NCBI RefSeq assembly: GCF_000411255.1
Contig: NZ_KE150412.1
Coordinates: 1,632,892 to 1,696,891, forward strand
DNA length: 64,000 nucleotides
From: Paenibacillus sp. HGH0039
Lineage (GTDB): Bacteria; Bacillota; Bacilli; Paenibacillales; NBRC-103111
Direction of reading: 5' to 3'
Shown piece after piece: positions 8,859-16,673 of the stretch. A program made the translations under genes and the position numbers. The notes beneath the pieces are model-generated. The model was not told the DNA's origin and did not search any database. It was given only the letters and a program-made list of their open reading frames with translations. Within the stretch, counting starts at the first letter, position 1, and the number at the start of each line of letters is the position of its first letter.

Positions 8859-8968
8859 GCGTTTTTCCTCCTTGAACACCTCACCGGCCGGGAAGAAGAC
8901 AACCCAAAAAACCCTTCATCCAATACGCACCCGGAACAGGAAACGACCGCACAACCGGAGCCCGTCAG

Positions 8969-9031
8969 TTAACGGAACTTCCGTCGTGCCATGCCCTGCG
9001 GCGAATATTGCATAAAGGGTTTTCTCCTCAT
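8969..9031 (-). CDS. Possible 20-codon basic peptide in the glpP leader gap
   Basis: The 310-base gap between glpP and the phosphatase holds a 20-codon frame, MRRKPFMQYSPQGMARRKFR, with AAGGG six bases upstream of its ATG. Seven or more residues are basic. I do not recognise it. No clear terminator for GlpP to act on is visible in this gap, so it may be an upstream ORF, a tiny gene or chance. Confidence 0.25.
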   Translation of the reverse strand: MRRKPFMQYSPQGMARRKFR

Positions 9032-9169
9032 CTCAACCCTTACCGATTCAGTTGGTTCTCTCTTTACTTCTACTTTATCCGCGAAGTGTTTGCTCTGTAT
9101 GAACGCGATTTTAAAGATTTGTAAAGATAACGGACGCCGGCCGCAAGACTTGCAGAACCTCCTGCGAAA

Positions 9170-9772
9170 TTACCGGACAACCGCCTCATCCTTACGCGGC
9201 CGCTTCGTTTCCTTCACCCACAGAGCCCGGCTGCCCATGGAAACCGCCGCAGCCCCCGCCTGTAAAGCCGTTTCAATCTCTTCATGGTGGTGGATCAACC
9301 CTCCCGCTATGACCGGCACGCTCAGCCTTTCGCTGACCTCCGTAATAACGCGCGGTATCAGCCCCGGCATAATCTCCACGGCGTCGGGTCCGCTCTGCTG
9401 GACGTTGGCGATGCCGTTCTCCAGAGCCGCCGAATCGATCAGGAACAAGCGCTGAACGGCCGCCAGGCCATTCTTTTTAGCATGCTTGATCAGATGCGTT
9501 TTCGTGGAAATAATACCGGTCGGCCTGACTTTCTCGGCCAAATATTTAATAATGATGGGATCGCTTCCGAGCCCGGCTATAAAATCGACGTGCAAAAACA
9601 CCTTTTTGCCGCTGTCGATCACCTGCTTCACATAATCCTGAACGGTGAACAAATCACCGACCAGCAGAAAAACAACCGGCAGGTCGCTTGCGCACGCCAG
9701 TTTCAAATCCTCCGAATGCCGGACGGCCGCGATGATGCGTCTCGGTCCCAGATTGCCGATTCCTTTATCCAT
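9170..9772 (-). CDS. glpP: Glycerol-3-phosphate responsive antiterminator GlpP
   Basis: The 200-residue product matches the GlpP family along its length: AAVRHSEDLKLA near the start, VFLLVGDLFTVQDYV, VFLHVDFIAGL, GIISTKTHLIKHAKK and the end motif VPVIAGGLIHH. In Bacillus, GlpP binds the leader RNA of glycerol genes in the presence of glycerol-3-phosphate and prevents early termination. The start is ATG 9772, six bases after AAGG; a GTG at 9776-9778 is an alternative. It heads the transport cluster, which suggests glycerol-3-phosphate control of the importer. Confidence 0.92.
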   Translation of the reverse strand: MDKGIGNLGPRRIIAAVRHSEDLKLACASDLPVVFLLVGDLFTVQDYVKQVIDSGKKVFLHVDFIAGLGSDPIIIKYLAEKVRPTGIISTKTHLIKHAKKNGLAAVQRLFLIDSAALENGIANVQQSGPDAVEIMPGLIPRVITEVSERLSVPVIAGGLIHHHEEIETALQAGAAAVSMGSRALWVKETKRPRKDEAVVR

Positions 9773-9895
9773 AGTCACCCTTCTTTCTTCCGTCCCCTTA
9801 ATCGTAGCCGCACCCTGTTTCCCCAGTATTAACGCCGTGTTTTTCCCCTGTAAAATCAGCCGGAATTTTTTTGTATCCGTTTCCAGTTTCTCCTA

Positions 9896-9924
9896 TTGCC
9901 ACTATTCCTCTTTTTATCTATACT
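9896..9924 (+). promoter_or_regulatory. SigA promoter of the lysine riboswitch/permease unit
   Basis: TTGCCA at 9896-9901 and TATACT at 9919-9924 are separated by exactly 17 bases. Transcription would start near 9931, about 45 bases before the riboswitch. Confidence 0.75.
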
Positions 9925-9974
9925 GAACGATGTACCATTTTACAAAAACTTAATAGCAAGTTCCTCATCCATTC

Positions 9975-10166
9975 TCGATGAGGTAGAGGTTGCGGGTGCT
10001 AGGAGTATGCCGGGGGAGACGAGAGAGACGTCAGCGAAGCCGGGAGAAAGGAGCAGCCGCCGAAATTCGGGCCGTTTCTCTTGCGTCCGGATTGGGTCCG
10101 TTCCCGAACAGGGGCGGAACTGTCACTGCTGCCCTTCCAAGCAGCGGTGTTGCGCTATCTTCATGG
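9975..10166 (+). ncRNA. Lysine riboswitch (L box)
   Basis: The leader has the hallmark GATGAGGTAGAGGTTGCG at its 5' side and AACTGTCACTGCTGCC followed by TTGCGCTATCTTCAT at its 3' side. The end segments pair to close helix P1 (GATGA..GTAG with CTATC..TTCAT), and several internal GA-rich junction elements fit the five-helix lysine aptamer. The CTATCT of the 3' P1 strand can alternatively pair with AGATAG at 10175-10180, a plausible antiterminator switch. Lysine binding should favour the terminator downstream and shut off the permease. Confidence 0.9.
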
Positions 10167-10187
10167 AAAGGCGAGATAGAAGCAGCA

Positions 10188-10213
10188 GCCGCGAAAACTC
10201 CTTTTCGGGGCTC
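10188..10213 (+). terminator. Riboswitch-controlled terminator
   Basis: AGCC-G-CGAAAA and TTTTCG-G-GGCT form an 11-position stem with one G/G mismatch and a 4-base loop. A T-rich run (CTTTGTGTTTTCCTCTT) follows. It lies between the aptamer and the permease start, as expected for a transcriptional lysine switch. Confidence 0.75.
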
Positions 10214-10287
10214 TTTGTGTTTTCCTCTTAATTAACCGGCGGTTAGCGCAGCGGCAAGAAACAAATTTATTCACAGAGGTGTTCCTT

Positions 10288-11742
10288 ATGAAACAACCGA
10301 ACTCCGGTTCCGAGACTACGGAACTTAAGCGCGGCCTTAAAGCCAGACATTTGACCATGATTTCGCTTGGCGGTTCCATCGGAACCGGACTCTTCCTGGC
10401 CAGCGGCGGAGCGATTCATTCCGCAGGTCCCGGCGGCGCTTTAATCGCTTACGCGGCCATCGGCATCATGGTTTACTTTCTCATGACTAGCCTCGGGGAG
10501 CTGTCGGCCTACATGCCGGTATCCGGCTCCTTCTCCACTTACGCTTCCCGGTTCGTCGATCCGGCGCTGGGATTCGCGCTCGGCTGGAACTACTGGTTCA
10601 ACTGGGCCATTACGATTGCCGCCGAGCTTTCCGCGGCCACGCTCATTATGAAATTCTGGCTGCCCGACAGTCCCTCCATTCTATGGAGTCTGCTGTTCCT
10701 GGTGCTGATGTTCTCCCTGAATTACATGTCTGTCCGCGGCTACGGGGAGTCCGAATACTGGTTTGCCCTGATTAAAATCGTGACCGTCATCGTATTCATC
10801 ACCGTCGGGATTTTGATGATTTTCGGCATTATCGGCGGCGAGTCCGTCGGGTTCAGCAACTTTACGCTGGGAGACGCTCCCGTCAGCGGCGGATTTATGG
10901 CCGTGCTCGGCGTGTTCATGGCCGCGGGCTTCTCGTTCCAGGGGACAGAGCTTGTCGGCGTGGCGGCCGGCGAAAGCGAGAACCCGCGCGAGAACGTGCC
11001 CAAAGCGATCCGCACCATTTTCTGGCGCATCCTGCTGTTCTATATTTTCGCCATCTTCATCATCGGCCTGCTCATTCCTTACACGAGCGACAACCTGATC
11101 AGCGGCGACGTCGAAAATATCGCGATCAGCCCGTTCACCCTCGTGTTCGAGAAAGCCGGCCTGGCGTTCGCCGCCTCCGTCATGAACGCCGTCATCCTGA
11201 CGTCCGTTCTGTCCGCCGGCAACTCCGGCATGTACGCGTCCACGCGGATGATCTGGACGCTTGCCCGCGAAGGCAAAGCGCCGCGCTTCCTCGGGAGGCT
11301 CGACAAGCGCGGCGTGCCGGTGGTCGCTCTGATCGCGACGGCAGCCGTGGGCATGTTCGCTTTCCTCGCCTCCATGTTCGGCGACGGGGTCGTGTACATC
11401 TGGCTGCTCAACGCCTCCGGCATGTGCGGGTTCATCGCCTGGCTCGGCATCGCCGTCAGCCACTACCGCTTCCGGCGCGCCTATAAAGCGCAAGGCCGCG
11501 ACCTGCGCGATCTGCCGTACCTGGCGAAATGGTTCCCGTTCGGCCCCATCTTCGCCCTGGTCGTCTGTATCGTCGTGATCCTCGGCCAAAACTACTCGGC
11601 GATCTCGGAAAGCGGCGTGGATTGGGCCGGCCTGATCGCCTCCTATATCGGAATTCCGCTTTTCCTGATCGTCTGGATCGCTTATAAAGTCAAGAAGAAA
11701 ACGAAAGTTCTCCGCCTCGAAGAATGTCGTTTCGACGATTAA
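10288..11742 (+). CDS. lysP: Lysine-specific permease (APC superfamily, AAT family)
   Basis: The product is 484 residues with about twelve membrane spans. The N-terminus has the AAT-family signature LKARHLTMISLGGSIGTGLF, and the loop FQGTELVGVAAGESENPREN is diagnostic for amino-acid permeases of this group. The specificity for lysine is supported by the lysine riboswitch directly upstream. The start is ATG 10288, preceded by AGAGGTG; the frame opens three codons earlier. It is monocistronic and ends 18 bases before a strong terminator. Confidence 0.92.
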   Translation: MKQPNSGSETTELKRGLKARHLTMISLGGSIGTGLFLASGGAIHSAGPGGALIAYAAIGIMVYFLMTSLGELSAYMPVSGSFSTYASRFVDPALGFALGWNYWFNWAITIAAELSAATLIMKFWLPDSPSILWSLLFLVLMFSLNYMSVRGYGESEYWFALIKIVTVIVFITVGILMIFGIIGGESVGFSNFTLGDAPVSGGFMAVLGVFMAAGFSFQGTELVGVAAGESENPRENVPKAIRTIFWRILLFYIFAIFIIGLLIPYTSDNLISGDVENIAISPFTLVFEKAGLAFAASVMNAVILTSVLSAGNSGMYASTRMIWTLAREGKAPRFLGRLDKRGVPVVALIATAAVGMFAFLASMFGDGVVYIWLLNASGMCGFIAWLGIAVSHYRFRRAYKAQGRDLRDLPYLAKWFPFGPIFALVVCIVVILGQNYSAISESGVDWAGLIASYIGIPLFLIVWIAYKVKKKTKVLRLEECRFDD

Positions 11743-11760
11743 GCGCGGCGGCGCGCATAA

Positions 11761-11802
11761 ACAAAGAACCTCCCGGTCCGTTAAGGACCGGGAGGTTCTT
11801 TG
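11761..11802. terminator. Bidirectional terminator between lysP and the acetate symporter
   Basis: A 19-bp perfect stem (ACAAAGAACCTCCCGGTCC and its complement) with a 4-5 base loop lies between two convergent genes and can stop transcription from both. Confidence 0.92.
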
Positions 11803-11827
11803 TTGTGTCAAGCATTTCGCCGCCCGC

Positions 11828-13363
11828 TTACATGTTGATATTGCCGACGTTGGCTTTAACGACAATCTCGTCGAATTTGGCGTCGGACGATTTTTTCTTC
11901 GACAGGACCGTTCCGAGAATTGCGCCCAGGAATCCGAGGGGAATGGAGATGATGCCCGGGTTCGTCAGCGGGAACAACGGCGTGCCCACGAAGATGGCTT
12001 TGCCCGCTTCCGGACTCCATACGCTCGGGCTCAGGGCCACAAGCACCAGGGAAGAGACCAGGCCGACGAGCATGCCCGTTACCGCACCCGCCGTGTTGAA
12101 GCGCCGCCAGAAGACGGTGAACAGGATGACCGGCAGATTGGAGCTGGCCGCGATCGCGAAGGCGACGGACACGAGGAACGCGACGTTCAGCTTGGATGCG
12201 GCCAGCGACAAGATGATCGACAGGATGGAGACGCCGACGGACGCCCAGCGGGCTACCTTCATCTGCTCGGACTCCGTGGCTTTTCCCTTGCGTACGATAT
12301 GGCTGTAGAAGTCATGCGCGAACGCGGAAGCGGCGGAGAGAACCAGACCGGTGACCACGGCCAGAATCGTCGCGAACGCGACGGCCGCGATAAAGGCGAA
12401 GAAGAAATCTCCGCCGAGTGCCCGGGCCAGTAGAGGCGCCGCCATGTTGCCACCCTTATCTTCCGCGATGATGTTATCGTATCCGACAAACGCGGCCGCA
12501 CCGAAGCCGAGGAACAGCGTCAGCACGTAGAAAATGCCGATGATCCAGGTTGCGTACACGACGGAGCTGCGCGCGGTCGGAGCGTCCTTCACCGTGAAGA
12601 AGCGGATCAGAATGTGCGGCAGACCGGCCGTACCCAGCACAAGCGCCAGGTTAAGCGAGAGCGTGTCGAGCGGAATTTTATACTTATTGCCGGGGTCCAG
12701 AAACTTCTCTTTGAGAGGAGTAACGGCTTTCAGCTGATCGAACATTTCGGTGACGCTGAAGTTAAACTTCGAGAACACGACAATCGAAAGAATAAAAGTT
12801 CCGCCCATCAGCAGCACGGCTTTGACGATCTGCACCCACGAAGTGGCGGTCATCCCGCCGAATACGACGTAAACGGTCATCAGCAGGCCCACAATCAGCA
12901 CGGACGTCGTGAAATCGAGTCCCAGCAGCAGCTTGATGAGCGCCCCCGCGCCCACGAGCTGCGCGATCATATAGAAGGTGGAGATCGTGATCGTATTTAA
13001 GGCCGCCACACCGCGGATTTTCTTTTCGTTGAAACGGGCGGCAATCATATCCGCCACCGTATATTTCCCGAGATTGCGGAGAGGCTCCGCTACGAGGTAG
13101 AGAACGACCAGATACGCGACCAGAAACCCGATGCTGTAAAAGAACCCGTCAAAGCCGGCCAGCGCGATCGTACCCGCGATTCCCAGGAAGGAAGCGGCGG
13201 ACATGTAATCACCGGCGATAGCCAGACCGTTCTGCCAGCCCGTCAGTCCTCCGCCCGCCGTATAGAACTCATCGGTGGAGTTGGTTTTTTTGGCCGCAAA
13301 ATAGGTAATCAGAAGCGTGATCGCCACGATGCCCAGAAATAACCAGAATGCCGTCAAATTCAC
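11828..13363 (-). CDS. actP: Sodium:solute symporter, acetate/monocarboxylate type (ActP-like)
   Basis: The 511-residue membrane protein belongs to the sodium/solute symporter family, with about 13 spans. Characteristic stretches are FYTAGGGLTGWQNGLAIAGD, MSAASFLGIAGTIAL and YTVADMIAARF. The pairing with an upstream DUF485 gene is typical of ActP/YwcA acetate permeases. The start is GTG 13363, seven bases after GGAGGG; the ATG at 13378 would place that site inside the gene. It is the second gene of the unit, 30 bases after DUF485, and likely under carbon catabolite control through the cre box upstream. Confidence 0.92.
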   Translation of the reverse strand: MNLTAFWLFLGIVAITLLITYFAAKKTNSTDEFYTAGGGLTGWQNGLAIAGDYMSAASFLGIAGTIALAGFDGFFYSIGFLVAYLVVLYLVAEPLRNLGKYTVADMIAARFNEKKIRGVAALNTITISTFYMIAQLVGAGALIKLLLGLDFTTSVLIVGLLMTVYVVFGGMTATSWVQIVKAVLLMGGTFILSIVVFSKFNFSVTEMFDQLKAVTPLKEKFLDPGNKYKIPLDTLSLNLALVLGTAGLPHILIRFFTVKDAPTARSSVVYATWIIGIFYVLTLFLGFGAAAFVGYDNIIAEDKGGNMAAPLLARALGGDFFFAFIAAVAFATILAVVTGLVLSAASAFAHDFYSHIVRKGKATESEQMKVARWASVGVSILSIILSLAASKLNVAFLVSVAFAIAASSNLPVILFTVFWRRFNTAGAVTGMLVGLVSSLVLVALSPSVWSPEAGKAIFVGTPLFPLTNPGIISIPLGFLGAILGTVLSKKKSSDAKFDEIVVKANVGNINM

Positions 13364-13393
13364 TTGACTTCCCTCCAATTATGAGAAATGAGA

Positions 13394-13705
13394 TCAGCCT
13401 TTCATTTGCTGCCGGATTTGCTGTACCATCACATCGAATTTAGCGGCCCGGCGCGAGTAAAGGATACATAGCACCCAAGTCATGATAAACTGCGCAAAAG
13501 CGAATACCCACGCCCAGGAGACGGAACCGAATGCAGGGGCGTTAAGCACGGTGGTGTAAGAGGTGAGAATCGGGAGCGTAAAATAAAAGGCAAAGAAGAA
13601 CAGGGAAAGCGGTAAAATGAATTGTCTTTTTCGTTTCAATAACGTTTGGAACTGACTGGACTGCGCAATTTCCGTGTAATTGAGCTCCTTGGCTCGCTTT
13701 TTCAT
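13394..13705 (-). CDS. DUF485 membrane protein (YwcB/YjcH-like)
   Basis: This is a 103-residue protein with two hydrophobic segments (near residues 30-50 and 62-82) between charged ends. It matches the DUF485 family in size and in its place directly before an acetate symporter. Its exact role is unknown; it is thought to accompany the symporter. Confidence 0.85.
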   Translation of the reverse strand: MKKRAKELNYTEIAQSSQFQTLLKRKRQFILPLSLFFFAFYFTLPILTSYTTVLNAPAFGSVSWAWVFAFAQFIMTWVLCILYSRRAAKFDVMVQQIRQQMKG

Positions 13706-13739
13706 TAGCTTCCTCCTCCTAATTTTGTTTCCTCCACAT

Positions 13740-13753
13740 GGTAAGCGCTTTCA
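13740..13753. promoter_or_regulatory. cre box (CcpA operator)
   Basis: GGTAAGCGCTTTCA matches the cre consensus TGWAANCGNTNWCA at 13 of 14 positions. It lies 35 bases upstream of the DUF485 start, within the promoter/leader, where CcpA would repress acetate uptake during growth on preferred sugars. Confidence 0.7.
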
Positions 13754-13822
13754 TTAAATCCAACCTTATTATATATAACCTTTACATTTTGTACCAGTTA
13801 TTTTTTCGCTAGCTCCCCCGCT

Positions 13823-14125
13823 TCAGCGCTTCTTTATTCTCCCTGAAAAAATTCCTTCTACTATAAGCAGCTGAAGCGCATACAGGCCGAGCCAACCGCC
13901 GCTGCCCAGAAAGAGCGGATTCAGAAACACCTTATGCACGCTTGTCATAAAAACCGTGTTGTTTACGAGAATCTCCGCCACGGTTACCCCCGTAATCCCT
14001 GAAAAAAGCACAAGTGCCGCGTAAGCCAATGCATCTATAATAAATTTGGCCCCGGCCACTTTATTTTGAAGCCAAACGAGCAGCCACGGAACGACAACAA
14101 CCGTTCCCCACACCAAACCGGACAT
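13823..14125 (-). CDS. Small membrane protein, unknown function
   Basis: The 100-residue protein has about three hydrophobic segments and a basic C-terminus (FSGRIKKR). The ribosome binding site AAAGGAGG is ideal. I do not recognise the family. It lies between the acetate operon, which has its own promoter, and divergent psd. Confidence 0.7.
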   Translation of the reverse strand: MSGLVWGTVVVVPWLLVWLQNKVAGAKFIIDALAYAALVLFSGITGVTVAEILVNNTVFMTSVHKVFLNPLFLGSGGWLGLYALQLLIVEGIFSGRIKKR

Positions 14126-14338
14126 AGGTTTTCCTCCTTTTTTTAATCAGCTTGCGCAGCCTTGATCCGAATCATACCTGTCTGCCCGAGGATAATGGCA
14201 CGGTCCCGGCGAAAAGCCGCGTTTGGGGCTGTTGAGCGCCCGAAAACGCCGGGTCGCGGCAATTGTCAAAACGTTCATTCTATGGCAAGATAAAACGAAG
14301 ACTATAGTCAACGTACAGATAGGAGCATTGAACTAAGC

Positions 14339-15130
14339 ATGAAACCATTGTTTCGACTTATGACGGAACTCTCATCCCGCAAATGGATTTCCCGGATGAC
14401 CGGTTCGTTTTCCAAATCTCCGCTCAGCCGCTCCCTTATTCCGTGGTTTGCCAAGTCTTACGGCATTCCGGTAGAAGAAGCCGAGAAGGCAATCGGGGAA
14501 TACGCCACACTCAACGAGTTCTTCACCCGCCGCCTGAAGCCCGGACTCCGTCCGGTCGATACGGACCCGGCCGCGCTTGTCAGCCCGGTGGACGCCGTTA
14601 TTACCGGCTACGGTCCCGTAGAGGCGGGCCGCATGCTCAGCGTCAAGGGGCAGGATTACACCGTCGAGGAGCTGCTCAACCGCTCCCCTCGTACGATCAA
14701 TTACGAGAAGGGCTTTTTTATGGTGCTTTATTTAAGCCCGACGGACTATCACCGTATCCACTCTCCGGTTACCGGCGAGATATTGGAGAAAGAACATGTT
14801 CCGGGCAAGGTGTATCCCGTGAACGAATTCGGCCTGCGCCACATGACACGCGTGCTCAGCCGCAACGAGCGTCTCATCACCGTGATGGAGCATGAAGCCG
14901 GGGAGATTGCCGTCGTCAAAGTCGGCGCGCTCAACGTCAGCTCCATTCAGTATGTGGAAGGCCTTCCGTCTCACCTGCAGGCGGGCGACGACCTCGCTTA
15001 TTTCGAATTCGGCTCGACCGTTGTGCTCGTCACTGAGAACGGCATCCTGACACCGCGCTCCGATCTCCAGGTGGGCAGCAAAGTCCGCATGGGCGAACGG
15101 ATCGGTACGCTTAAGCAATCTACACACTAG
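14339..15130 (+). CDS. psd: Phosphatidylserine decarboxylase precursor
   Basis: The 263-residue proenzyme makes phosphatidylethanolamine from phosphatidylserine at the membrane. The cleavage motif is FGST, with Ser226 predicted to become the pyruvoyl group at the head of a 38-residue alpha chain. Other conserved parts are LNEFFTRRLKPGLRP, SPVDAVITG, LSPTDYHRIHSP and VGALNVSSI. It reads in the same direction as the efflux gene 24 bases downstream. No pssA is in the window. Confidence 0.95.
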   Translation: MKPLFRLMTELSSRKWISRMTGSFSKSPLSRSLIPWFAKSYGIPVEEAEKAIGEYATLNEFFTRRLKPGLRPVDTDPAALVSPVDAVITGYGPVEAGRMLSVKGQDYTVEELLNRSPRTINYEKGFFMVLYLSPTDYHRIHSPVTGEILEKEHVPGKVYPVNEFGLRHMTRVLSRNERLITVMEHEAGEIAVVKVGALNVSSIQYVEGLPSHLQAGDDLAYFEFGSTVVLVTENGILTPRSDLQVGSKVRMGERIGTLKQSTH

Positions 15131-15154
15131 CTTCACGAAAGGAGTGCGTGCCCT

Positions 15155-16408
15155 ATGGCGTCGCAGGCGACAGTCAATGCCGGCACAGCACGACCCTCAG
15201 CAGGAATCCCTACGTCGAAACCGACGGTCTATAAGGTACTCCTTGCCATCAGTCTCGTGCATCTGTTCAATGACTCGATTCAGTCGGTTATCCCGGCTAT
15301 CTATCCGATTTTAAAAGACAGCATGACGCTTTCGTACGCCCAGATCGGATGGATCTCGTTCTACTTCAATCTGACCGCTTCCATCATGCAGCCGGTCATC
15401 GGCATGTATACCGACCGGAAGCCCAAACCCTACATGCTGCCGCTCGGCATGGCCTCCACCTTCCTCGGCATGCTCCTGCTCGCGTTCGCGCCTTCGTACG
15501 CGTTCGTGCTGCTGGCCGTATCGCTGGTGGGCTTGGGATCGGCGGCCTTCCATCCGCAGGGCTCGAAGGTCGCCCACCTGGCCGCAGGCTCCCGCAAGGG
15601 ACTCGCCCAGTCGATCTTCCAGGTCGGCGGCAACGCGGGTCAATCGCTGGCTCCGCTGCTGACGAAATGGATCTTCATCCCGCTGGGCCAGTTCGGCTCG
15701 ATCTGGTTCACCCTCGTGGCGGGCGCCGCCATGCTCGTGCAAACCTTTATCGCCCGCTGGTATAAGGGTGTGATCGAGGCCGGAGCCGTGACGGCGAAGA
15801 AGACCGTGCAGCGCGCGATGGACCCCACCAAGCGGAATAAGATCGCCACCGCGATCGTCGTGCTGGTGTTCCTGGTCTTTATCCGCTCGTGGTACTCGGC
15901 GGCCATGACGAGCTATTACGCTTTCTATTTGCGCGATGTCGTCGGCACGACCATCGACCAGGCGCAAATCTATATTTTCCTGTTCCTGGCCGCAGGAGCG
16001 CTCGGAACGTTCTTCGGCGGACCTCTCGCCGACCGGTTCGGACAGAGAACCGTCATCTTCGTCTCGATGTGCGGCGCGGCTCCGCTGGCCGCCCTCATCC
16101 CCTACGTCGGTCTGGGATGGGCAACCGTGCTGCTCGTGCTGACCGGATTCATCGTGTTCTCCAGCTTCTCCGTCACCGTCGTGTATGCGCAGACGCTGAT
16201 TCCGGGGAAAGTCGGCATGGTATCCGGCCTGATTACAGGCTTCGCGTTCGGCATGGGCGGGATAGGAGCGCTCGTTCTGGGTAACCTGATCGACGCGCAC
16301 GGAATCAGCCTCATCATGAAGCTGTCCAGCCTTCTGCCGATTCTCGGCATCTTGACGCTCTTTCTTCCGTCAGACCGCAAGCTGCGTGAATGGTCCGCAG
16401 AAGTATAA
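15155..16408 (+). CDS. fsr: MFS efflux pump, fosmidomycin-resistance (Fsr) family
   Basis: This is a 417-residue transporter with twelve spans. The N-terminal LLAISLVHLFNDSIQSVIPA and the loop GSAAFHPQGSKVAHLA are typical of Fsr proteins. The second half repeats the fold with GALGTFFGGPLADRFGQRTV, the MFS motif A. A role in drug or metabolite efflux follows from the family; the substrate is not shown. AGGAG lies nine bases upstream of the ATG. Confidence 0.9.
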   Translation: MASQATVNAGTARPSAGIPTSKPTVYKVLLAISLVHLFNDSIQSVIPAIYPILKDSMTLSYAQIGWISFYFNLTASIMQPVIGMYTDRKPKPYMLPLGMASTFLGMLLLAFAPSYAFVLLAVSLVGLGSAAFHPQGSKVAHLAAGSRKGLAQSIFQVGGNAGQSLAPLLTKWIFIPLGQFGSIWFTLVAGAAMLVQTFIARWYKGVIEAGAVTAKKTVQRAMDPTKRNKIATAIVVLVFLVFIRSWYSAAMTSYYAFYLRDVVGTTIDQAQIYIFLFLAAGALGTFFGGPLADRFGQRTVIFVSMCGAAPLAALIPYVGLGWATVLLVLTGFIVFSSFSVTVVYAQTLIPGKVGMVSGLITGFAFGMGGIGALVLGNLIDAHGISLIMKLSSLLPILGILTLFLPSDRKLREWSAEV

Positions 16409-16417
16409 GCATAAACC

Positions 16418-16453
16418 AAACCGGTATTCCCCGCGGGGAATACCGGTTTTTTT
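16418..16453 (+). terminator. Terminator after fsr
   Basis: A 15-bp perfect stem (AAACCGGTATTCCCC and complement) with a 2-base loop is followed by seven T. Confidence 0.92.
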
Positions 16454-16509
16454 AGGTCTTGTCCGTAACTGTTTTATGAGCGGTCATTTCTCAGCCGACG
16501 TTTCACCCT

Positions 16510-16635
16510 TCAACCCGTCCATTCGTTTAAAGCCAAGATCACGAAAGCCGCCAGCGTCAAAAGATAATAAGCTCCTATCGCAATGGCTGCGACAGTTCCC
16601 GCTATTTTGGCTATACGCAGCAGCACCTTTTTCAT
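16510..16635 (-). CDS. 41-residue single-span membrane protein, third gene of the ECF operon
   Basis: The small gene encodes MKKVLLRIAKIAGTVAAIAI followed by GAYYLLTLAAFVIL and ends at TGA 16510-16512. It has a basic N-terminus and one long hydrophobic stretch. The ribosome binding site AAGGAGGTAGAGA-ATG is among the best in the window, which strongly supports translation. It starts 38 bases after the anti-sigma stop and is probably cotranscribed. It could modulate the anti-sigma factor in the membrane; that is inference. Confidence 0.7.
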   Translation of the reverse strand: MKKVLLRIAKIAGTVAAIAIGAYYLLTLAAFVILALNEWTG

Positions 16636-16673
16636 TCTCTACCTCCTTCAACAGGCTGCAGTGACAGCCTCGA

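Noticed and set aside
10681-11865. 394-codon frame opposite the lysine permease
   Set aside because: Antisense to a clear permease; its acidic, His-rich translation is typical of a shadow of membrane-protein codons.
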